A stretch of DNA of 48,368 bases, from contig CAJOIW010000010.1 of NCBI GenBank assembly GCA_905234845.1, positions 93,500-141,867 on the forward strand, given 5' to 3'. The translations under genes and the position numbers were made by a program. The notes beneath the pieces are model-generated. The model worked only from the letters and a program-made list of their open reading frames with translations, ran no database searches and was not told where the DNA came from. The stretch comes from an uncultured Prevotella sp. (GTDB lineage: Bacteria; Bacteroidota; Bacteroidia; Bacteroidales; Bacteroidaceae). Below, one piece after another: positions 42,104 through 48,368 of the stretch; position 1 is the first letter of the stretch; each line of letters begins with the position of its first letter.

Positions 42104-45100
42104 ATGAAAATGAGCAACCTAACCATATACAAGGCTAGCGCAGGAAGCGGAAAAACCTATCGACTGGCACTTGAAATCGTGAAGAGACTTATCGTAAAGC
42201 CTACAGCCTACAAGGAAATTTTGGCCGTGACATTTACGAATAAGGCTACCGAAGAAATGAAGCAACGAGTGCTGATGCACCTCTACGGCATGTGGAAAGG
42301 TCTGGAAGAGAGTAAAGGCTTTGCCGCTGATGTAGAAAGAGAGCTGACTACCATAAACGGTTATATTTTCAAAGAGCGTATAAGCGAAAGAGCTGGCACG
42401 GCACTATCGCTCATCCTTCACGATTACCACCACCTGCGTGTGGAAACCATTGATGCTTTTTTTCAACGCATTCTGCGTGAGTTGACTCGAGAACTCGATT
42501 TGGCAACAGGACTTAAGATAGAACTTGGCGATAAGTTAGCTGTCAGAGAGGCGGTTGACTTGCTCATGGGCGAAATGAAAGCAAGTAGCGATATGCTGAA
42601 ATGGATTCTCGCATTAGTAAACGAGCAAATGGATGAGGATCGGAGTTGGAATGTGACTGAAAAAGTGAAATCGTTCGGTGAGAACATCCTCAAAGATTTT
42701 TATAAGGGAAAGGCCGACCAACTCTCTAAGATTATAAGTAGAAAAGCGTTTTTCCCAAAATACACCGAGTTACTAAAGACTCTCCGCAACGATGCCAAGC
42801 AGGCTATCATCGTCTATGCCGACCGTTTTGAGCATATCATGGCGGAGGAAGGAATGACTTTAGATTGTTTTGCGAACGGGAAATCGGGTATCATCGGCTA
42901 CTTTCTGAAACTTAAAAACGACTTTACTGACAATGAGAAGATGTTGGGTAAACGTGTGGTCAACGCACTTGAGAGTCTTAATCCGGAAACATGGCTGCGG
43001 AAAAACGATTTAAAGATACATCCCGAATGGGTCGATGTGGTCCGAAACCGGCTACTGCCATTGCTCATGGAAGCAGAGACAACGAGAAAGAAACAACTGA
43101 AAACCTATAAATCGGCAGACCTTACTCTGCGTCACCTATACAAGCTGCGACTATTAGGTAACATAGAGAAGAAGGTGAGAGAGATGAACGAAGAGTTGAA
43201 CAGGTTTCTGCTGAGCGACACTTGTGGCTTGCTCGGCGGACTGATCGCTACAGGTGACGCACCTTTCATTTTCGAAAAGACTGGCGGACCACTGAGCCAC
43301 ATCATGATTGATGAGTTTCAGGATACCAGCCGATCACAATGGTACACTTTTAAGATTTTGCTCGAAGAGTGTTTGAGCCATAGTGATAGTACAGGGATTA
43401 TCGTAGGCGATGTAAAACAGAGTATCTACCGATGGCGTTCGGGTGACTGGCGATTATTAGCCGATATCCAGCAAGAAATGAACGGCATACCTGTCAAGGA
43501 AGAGCAATTAGACAAAAACTACCGTTCAGAAGGCAATATCATCGCTTTCAACAATCGATTCTTCACTATAGCTGCCGATTTGGAATATCGGCAGCTGAGA
43601 GATACTGTCGGCGAGGAAAAAGCCAGCCAACTGAAACGGGCCTACCAGAATGTGGAGCAGCTATGTTCAAAAGAAATGCCATGGAAAGGCGAGATTAGCA
43701 TCACATTGCTTCCTAACAAAAGTGAAACAACGACCATGACATATGCCGAGCAAACACTCGCATTGACCAAGGAGCGTATTGAAACGTTGTTAAATGATGG
43801 TGTAGAGCCGAAAGAGATAGCTGTTCTCGTCCGATCGAACCAAACCATACAAGACCTTGTACAATATCTTCAGCAAGAGTTTCCCACCATCAATTTCGTA
43901 TCCGACGAGGCTTTCCGCTTAGACTCATCGGCTGCGGTGAATATTCTTATCAATGCCATGCGCCTGACAATACAAAATGACAACCAACTTGCCAGAGCGA
44001 TTGTTGAAAAAAGCTATGCTGAAGGACTCTCCCCCCTAAATGAGGCTACCCCCTTATACGACCTTGCCTGGAGCATCTTCGCGAAACTTCACCTTGAGCG
44101 GTTTAACATGGAAAGTGCTTATGTGTGTGCCTTTTTCGACGAGTTGGCACATTTCATACAAGAACATAACACGCCAGATGTGAAAAGTTTCCTCTCATAT
44201 TGGGACGATACGTTGCACGATAAAACCATTCAAAGCGACAACGCTACTGGCATACGGTTACTCACCATTCATAAAAGCAAAGGATTGGAATTTCCACATG
44301 TTCTTTTACCCTTCTGTGATTGGACTCTTGAAAAAACATATACCCTTTGGTGTGAACCCACCGAAGCACCCTATAATCAATTGCCTATTGTCCCTGTTGA
44401 TTTCAGTGCCAGAGGAATGAAAGACAGCATTTACGAGGATGCTTATTGGCAGGAACACCTTCAAAACATGGTAGACAACCTGAATCTACTCTATGTTGCC
44501 TTCACCCGCGCATCAAAGAGTCTGTATGTTATTGGCAAGCAAGGTGAGAAGAACAGGCGGTCACACCTTATCGAAGAGGTCATCGACAGTGAAGAATGGG
44601 GAGAGGAGAACGGTGAGAGAAGAGAGGAAAATGGAGAGAGGAAAGTATGGCGGAAAGGAAGCCTTGAAGACGTCATCGACCCCTCCAGACCTCCCCAAAG
44701 AAGAGAAGATCCATCAACCAAAAGCAACGTCAGCGTTACCCCCGACAACGTATTTATTCGAGAGCCACTTACCGTCAAATTAGACATCAAGCCTTCTGGG
44801 CGTCATTTCGAGTTTCTGCAAAGCAATCAAAGTCAGACTTTCCTGCTATCCGACGAGGAGAAAAAAGACAACACTTTCATCCAATTGGGTAGCCTACTCC
44901 ATTACGTACTCTCGAACATTCGCACCCTCGATGATGTTGATCACGCTATTCGACAGTTAGAAACGGAAGGAGTCTTGCCTGATGGCGACATACACCCCGA
45001 TAAACTCATCGCAATGCTTCGTGAGCGGCTCCACCACCCACAAGTGTCCAAATGGTTTTCTCCACATTGGCTGGTACACAACGAATGCAATATTGTTTAC

Positions 45101-45316
45101 ACCGACCCCGACACAGGTGAAACCGTCAATCGTCGTCCCGATCGTGTGATGACAGACGGTAGGCAAACCATTGTTGTCGATTTCAAGTTTGCCACGCCAT
45201 CACCGGAACACCAACGCCAAGTGGCGCTCTACACAGGATTGCTTCGTGAAATGGGCTATGCCAATGTCAGTGGCTATCTTTGGTATGTTTATAGAAATCA
45301 AGTCATTAGTGTTTAG
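42104..45316 (+). CDS. AddA-like UvrD-family helicase with RecB nuclease domain
   Basis: A 1070-residue SF1 helicase-nuclease for double-strand break repair. Walker A is ASAGSGKTYRL, motif Ia VTFTNKATEEMK, motif II IMIDEFQDTS, motif III VGDVKQSIYRWRSGD, motif IV DKNYRSEGNII, motif V TIHKSKGLEFPHVL and motif VI LYVAFTRASKSL. The C-terminal nuclease shows RRPDRV and VVDFKF, the PD-(D/E)XK core. Between motif VI and the nuclease (44590-44730) a charged repeat with EENGER twice looks inserted. I chose the ATG at 42104, after the -7 box at 42091-42098. The AddB-like gene follows in 9 bases. Confidence 0.93.
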   Translation: MKMSNLTIYKASAGSGKTYRLALEIVKRLIVKPTAYKEILAVTFTNKATEEMKQRVLMHLYGMWKGLEESKGFAADVERELTTINGYIFKERISERAGTALSLILHDYHHLRVETIDAFFQRILRELTRELDLATGLKIELGDKLAVREAVDLLMGEMKASSDMLKWILALVNEQMDEDRSWNVTEKVKSFGENILKDFYKGKADQLSKIISRKAFFPKYTELLKTLRNDAKQAIIVYADRFEHIMAEEGMTLDCFANGKSGIIGYFLKLKNDFTDNEKMLGKRVVNALESLNPETWLRKNDLKIHPEWVDVVRNRLLPLLMEAETTRKKQLKTYKSADLTLRHLYKLRLLGNIEKKVREMNEELNRFLLSDTCGLLGGLIATGDAPFIFEKTGGPLSHIMIDEFQDTSRSQWYTFKILLEECLSHSDSTGIIVGDVKQSIYRWRSGDWRLLADIQQEMNGIPVKEEQLDKNYRSEGNIIAFNNRFFTIAADLEYRQLRDTVGEEKASQLKRAYQNVEQLCSKEMPWKGEISITLLPNKSETTTMTYAEQTLALTKERIETLLNDGVEPKEIAVLVRSNQTIQDLVQYLQQEFPTINFVSDEAFRLDSSAAVNILINAMRLTIQNDNQLARAIVEKSYAEGLSPLNEATPLYDLAWSIFAKLHLERFNMESAYVCAFFDELAHFIQEHNTPDVKSFLSYWDDTLHDKTIQSDNATGIRLLTIHKSKGLEFPHVLLPFCDWTLEKTYTLWCEPTEAPYNQLPIVPVDFSARGMKDSIYEDAYWQEHLQNMVDNLNLLYVAFTRASKSLYVIGKQGEKNRRSHLIEEVIDSEEWGEENGERREENGERKVWRKGSLEDVIDPSRPPQRREDPSTKSNVSVTPDNVFIREPLTVKLDIKPSGRHFEFLQSNQSQTFLLSDEEKKDNTFIQLGSLLHYVLSNIRTLDDVDHAIRQLETEGVLPDGDIHPDKLIAMLRERLHHPQVSKWFSPHWLVHNECNIVYTDPDTGETVNRRPDRVMTDGRQTIVVDFKFATPSPEHQRQVALYTGLLREMGYANVSGYLWYVYRNQVISV

Positions 45317-45325
45317 AGATACATT

Positions 45326-48139
45326 ATGAAAAAAGACAGTTTCCTTGCCCACGTTGCCAATGATCTCCTCACAATCTACGGTACTGATCTTTCTCGCGTA
45401 GCCGTTGTTTTTCCCAACAAGCGTGCCTCACTCTTTCTGAACGACTACCTTGCACGCATCAGCAGGAAGCCTGTTTGGAGTCCGTCTTGTCTCACCATCA
45501 AAGACTTCTTCAAACAACAAAGTGCGCTTGAGTACGTCGACCCCATTAAAGCTATATGCGACCTCTATAAATGCTACATAGACATAACGGGAGAGGATGA
45601 GACACTCGACCACTTCTATGGTTATGGGCAAATCATCGCATCCGACTTCGATGATATCGACAAGAATCTGGCTAACGCAAGAAGCATCTACAGAAATGTC
45701 GCCTCACTCCATGAGCTCGACGACATCTCTTTTCTCACACCCGAGCAGAGGGAAATCATCACCCAGTTCTTCCTAAACTTCAATCCCAGCCATCAAACCG
45801 TACTTAAAGAACGATTCATCAAACTTTGGGGTCGGATGGCCGACATCTATGATGCCTACCGCAAAAGACTGCAAGAGCAGGGGAGGGCCTACGAGGGAAT
45901 GCTTTATCGCGATGCGGTTGAGAAAGCCGAGCTCCGGCTCGACTACGACCACTACGCATTTGTGGGATTCAACCTTCTGCAAAAAGCCGAGGAAAAACTC
46001 TTCCGATATTTCAAACAGACAGGCAAGGCAAGATTCTATTGGGATTACGACCATTACTACCTTGACAACCCGCTAAACGAAGCAGGAGAATATATGCGCC
46101 GCCATCTGGAGCATTTTCCCAACGCTCTTCAAGATTCCGGCAACGTGCTTTTCCGTCAACTCGACAACAAGGAACATCCAAAGACCGTCAGCTATATCTC
46201 GGCATCTACAGAGACCATGCAGGCCCGCTACATTTCCACATGGTTGCAGGAGAATAACCAAGAACGTCAGAAAGCTGGAAGCCGCACGGCTATCGTACTA
46301 TGCGATGAGCGGCTGCTACCTGCAGCCATACACTCACTGCCAGAAAACACTTTGGCCAATATCACAACCGGCTATCCGCTTGCCCAGACACCTGTCGCCG
46401 CACTCATCGCCAAGACAACAACCAAATGGAAAGGCACATCTGCTGACAAAGAAAAGACCCGCAGACTTTTTGAGACACTACTTACAACCATCAAGGAACT
46501 CAATGCCCCCCTTTCGTCCCCCGAGGGGGACACAGATGTGTTCGCAGCGAAGGAAGCCTCCCTTTGGGAGGGAGAAGGGTTGTCTTCCCTCCTTATCGAG
46601 TCTGCATTCCGTGCCTACACAGCTGTTAACCGTATCTACTCGCTTGTGGAATCTGGCGATCTGACCGTTGACCTCCCCACCCTTTCAGCACTCATTAGGC
46701 AAGTCATCGGTCAAACCACCATACCATTCCATGGCGAACCGGTGAAGGGAGTGCAGATAATGGGAATGCTCGAGACGCGCAACCTCGACTTCGACCACCT
46801 GCTCATCCTCTCCTGTGGCGAGGGGAACATGCCGAAGGGCATGAACCACACATCAATGGTACCCTACAACATCCGTCGCGCCCACGAGCTGATGACATCC
46901 GACAACCGTGCCGCCGTCTATGCTTACCACTTCTATCGTCTGCTCAGCAGAGCCGGCGACATTACCATTACCTATAATAATGCCACTACCGACGGACAAA
47001 CCGGACAGCAGAGTCGGTTCATGATGCAGTTGCTCACCGAAAGCCACCACCCCATCCGACATTACCAACTCACAGGCGGACAACTGCCCATGACGACACG
47101 ACCGATTGCATTGCCCTCTCCTTCGGGAAGAAATGGGGAGGAGGTTAGGCTTTCTCCTTCTGCCATTAACCACTATCTGCGTTGTCAGCTAAGATTCTAC
47201 TATGCCCACGTGCAGCATATCAGAGAGCCACAGACCGACGACCCCACCGACAACCGCATCTTTGGCAACATTTTCCATCGTGCCGCAGAGCTGGCCTATC
47301 AAAGTCTCGCGCCAAACGGAGGAGAGGTAACACCGACTGCCATCACCGATCTGTTAGCCAACGAGGTACAAATTGAGCGATTCGTAGGACAAGCGGTCAA
47401 AGAAGAGAGAGAGAAAAACTCTACTCCGAAGGAGATAAGAGAAGAACTCTTGGGTCACTTGCTTATTATCAAGGCTGCGGCCAAACGTTATCTCTGCCAA
47501 TTGCTCGAAACCGATGCGACCCTCGCACCATTCCATATCATCGGGTTGGAGATAGAGGTGGAAGAGCCCACCCTCAACCACTCCCCAAGGGAGGGGAGTA
47601 TATATTGCTCTTCCAAGAGTAGTGCTAACCAGACTCCCCTCCCTTGGGGAGGTGCTGGGGGTGGGTTTCACGGCTTTATCGACCGTCTTGACCTCATCCG
47701 TACAGCCGACGGGAAGCAGCGCATCCGTGTAGTAGACTATAAGACTGGCCATGCCCCTGCACAAGCCATAAAAGAGTTGGAACAGGTGTTCTCTCCAAAG
47801 GGTATCGACAAATGTCATGGCGACTACTATCTGCAGGCCATGCTCTATTCGCTCATCGTCAGCCGATCGGAAAAGCTTAACCCCAACCGGTTGCCCGTCA
47901 GTCCGGCATTGCTCTTCATCCGCAACGTGAGGAAAGACGATTACGACCCGACACTGGCGATAGGTGGTGAGCCCATCACCGACATCGAAGTCTATCGCCA
48001 GCCTTTCGAGACCGAGCTTAACAGCGTGCTCCGGCAAATCTATACCGAAGAAGCCGTTTTCGAACCGACAGGCTATCCTGCACGCTGTCCTGAATGTCCT
48101 TATCGTACTCTATGCTTCACACCTTCTGACAATCATTGA
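45326..48139 (+). CDS. AddB-like PD-(D/E)XK nuclease with in-frame palindromic insertions
   Basis: A 937-residue partner of the AddA-like helicase. The N-terminal half is a helicase-like fold without a Walker A loop (VVFPNKRAS stands in its place). The C-terminal nuclease shows GFIDRLD and VVDYKTG, and four cysteines (C620, C921, C924, C930) are placed as in AddB iron-sulfur clusters. Two GC-rich palindromic elements are read in frame: residues 394-418 (46505-46579) and 748-780 (47567-47665), the latter directly before GFIDRLD. A shorter trace lies near 47110-47150. The frame remains open, so the enzyme may still work. Confidence 0.93.
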   Translation: MKKDSFLAHVANDLLTIYGTDLSRVAVVFPNKRASLFLNDYLARISRKPVWSPSCLTIKDFFKQQSALEYVDPIKAICDLYKCYIDITGEDETLDHFYGYGQIIASDFDDIDKNLANARSIYRNVASLHELDDISFLTPEQREIITQFFLNFNPSHQTVLKERFIKLWGRMADIYDAYRKRLQEQGRAYEGMLYRDAVEKAELRLDYDHYAFVGFNLLQKAEEKLFRYFKQTGKARFYWDYDHYYLDNPLNEAGEYMRRHLEHFPNALQDSGNVLFRQLDNKEHPKTVSYISASTETMQARYISTWLQENNQERQKAGSRTAIVLCDERLLPAAIHSLPENTLANITTGYPLAQTPVAALIAKTTTKWKGTSADKEKTRRLFETLLTTIKELNAPLSSPEGDTDVFAAKEASLWEGEGLSSLLIESAFRAYTAVNRIYSLVESGDLTVDLPTLSALIRQVIGQTTIPFHGEPVKGVQIMGMLETRNLDFDHLLILSCGEGNMPKGMNHTSMVPYNIRRAHELMTSDNRAAVYAYHFYRLLSRAGDITITYNNATTDGQTGQQSRFMMQLLTESHHPIRHYQLTGGQLPMTTRPIALPSPSGRNGEEVRLSPSAINHYLRCQLRFYYAHVQHIREPQTDDPTDNRIFGNIFHRAAELAYQSLAPNGGEVTPTAITDLLANEVQIERFVGQAVKEEREKNSTPKEIREELLGHLLIIKAAAKRYLCQLLETDATLAPFHIIGLEIEVEEPTLNHSPREGSIYCSSKSSANQTPLPWGGAGGGFHGFIDRLDLIRTADGKQRIRVVDYKTGHAPAQAIKELEQVFSPKGIDKCHGDYYLQAMLYSLIVSRSEKLNPNRLPVSPALLFIRNVRKDDYDPTLAIGGEPITDIEVYRQPFETELNSVLRQIYTEEAVFEPTGYPARCPECPYRTLCFTPSDNH
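46505..46579. repeat. In-frame tripartite palindromic element, 75 bp
   Basis: Three small hairpins stand in a row: GTCCCCC-GA-GGGGGAC (46516-46531), TTCGC-A-GCGAA (46541-46551) and CCTCCC-TTT-GGGAGG (46557-46571). Length is 25 codons, read without stops as SSPEGD ... ASLWEGEG. The bounds are estimated from the palindromes. Confidence 0.7.
47567..47665. repeat. In-frame compound palindromic element, 99 bp
   Basis: Two 33-base arms (47567-47599 and 47633-47665) are inverted copies matching at 29 of 33 positions, around a 33-base middle with its own CTCTT-CC-AAGAG hairpin. The total of 99 bases is exactly 33 codons and begins on a codon boundary. It encodes a Gly/Pro/Ser-rich peptide just before the nuclease motif GFIDRLD. 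Confidence 0.85.
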
Positions 48140-48254
48140 AGGCACTGCTCTCGTGGCAAAATCTTTAGCCGTCAAGCTTTTGCCCTTGCAGGGCGAATGT
48201 TATATGTCCGCCTTACCCAGAGCGATGCACTGGGCTGGGTGAGGTTAGCCTTAT
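48140..48254. other. Gap after the AddB-like gene with imperfect hairpins
   Basis: No gene. GCCCTTGCAGGGC (48182-48194) is a small hairpin. CCTTACCCAG (48211-48220) faces CTGGGTGAGG (48235-48244) with one mismatch and an inner CCCAG/CTGGG. This wording reads like a dispersed repeat rather than a coding end; it may also act as terminator for the helicase-nuclease operon. Confidence 0.5.
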
Positions 48255-48368
48255 AGGCCGTTTTATTTATATTGGTGTCCGCTATAATTTAAACATGTTA
48301 GTCCGGATGTTCTATAGATAAAGGGATTATCTCTGACTCAGAAAAACGGGTCTTGCAAAAAACGGCCT
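48255..48368. repeat. Right copy of the end repeat, bounded by 10-bp inverted ends
   Basis: Positions 48270-48363 are the reverse complement of 1-95 at about 90% identity. The copy is framed by AGGCCGTTTT (48255-48264) and its exact inverse AAAACGGCCT (48359-48368), giving a 114-base unit that looks like a small non-autonomous element. The window stops at its last base, so a target duplication cannot be read. Confidence 0.75.

Noticed and set aside
1..48368. A 48-kb composite transposon bounded by the end repeats
   Set aside because: The interior is gyrA, rpoD and amino-acid genes with no transposase; a contig break at repeats is far more likely.

Overview
The window looks like chromosomal DNA of a Prevotella-type member of the Bacteroidota. 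Evidence: a 290-residue primary sigma factor without region 1.1; Bacteroidota -7 boxes (TAnnTTTG) in front of many genes; no Shine-Dalgarno logic at starts; Bacteroidota-typical families (HU-CCDC81/SPOR, DUF1573, DUF4494, EFR1 ferredoxin, an M6 protease with a type IX secretion tail); and a serC-serA-DUF1015 cluster. I see no phage, plasmid, CRISPR, rRNA or tRNA gene. The two ends carry a 94-95 bp inverted repeat of about 90% identity, so the window probably ends at a dispersed repeat that broke an assembly.

Layout. 1-225: end repeat and a 22-bp periodic array. 226-3967 (minus): rfbC, then a four-gene set of sugar/polyol nucleotidyltransferase, ATP-grasp, CDP-alcohol phosphatidyltransferase and HAD phosphatase, which reads as a phospholipid head-group pathway. 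4058-9011 (plus): HU-CCDC81/SPOR protein, zinc-ribbon/FHA protein, hisH-hisA-hisF-hisIE and ftsE. 9047-13480 (plus): lysC, lysA, a membrane glycosyltransferase and an unrecognised protein. 13504-23028 (minus): gyrA, two paralogous secreted TPR proteins, serC, serA, DUF1015, an IMPACT-family protein and an AlaX-like editing protein. 23029-23860: a long divergent gap with the gyrA and rpoD promoters and a second 22-bp palindromic array. 23861-24733: rpoD. 24737-30000 (minus): M13 peptidase, orphan solute-binding lipoprotein, large TPR protein. 30213-35823: DUF1573 protein, glycosyltransferase, EFR1 ferredoxin, secreted M6 protease, YggS and DUF4494. 35953-38399: aminotransferase and LolC/E-like permease. 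38512-41929: tandem acyl-CoA ligase paralogues. 42104-48139: AddA-like and AddB-like helicase/nuclease pair.

How the genes work together: most of the window is housekeeping (histidine, lysine and serine synthesis, topology, transcription, recombination). The least explained parts are (i) the head-group operon, (ii) two arrays of 22-bp units that keep inverted symmetry while the sequence changes, and (iii) compact GC-rich palindromic elements lying in frame inside the AddB-like gene, with a related intergenic copy. Functions come from reading motifs by eye; no database search was run.
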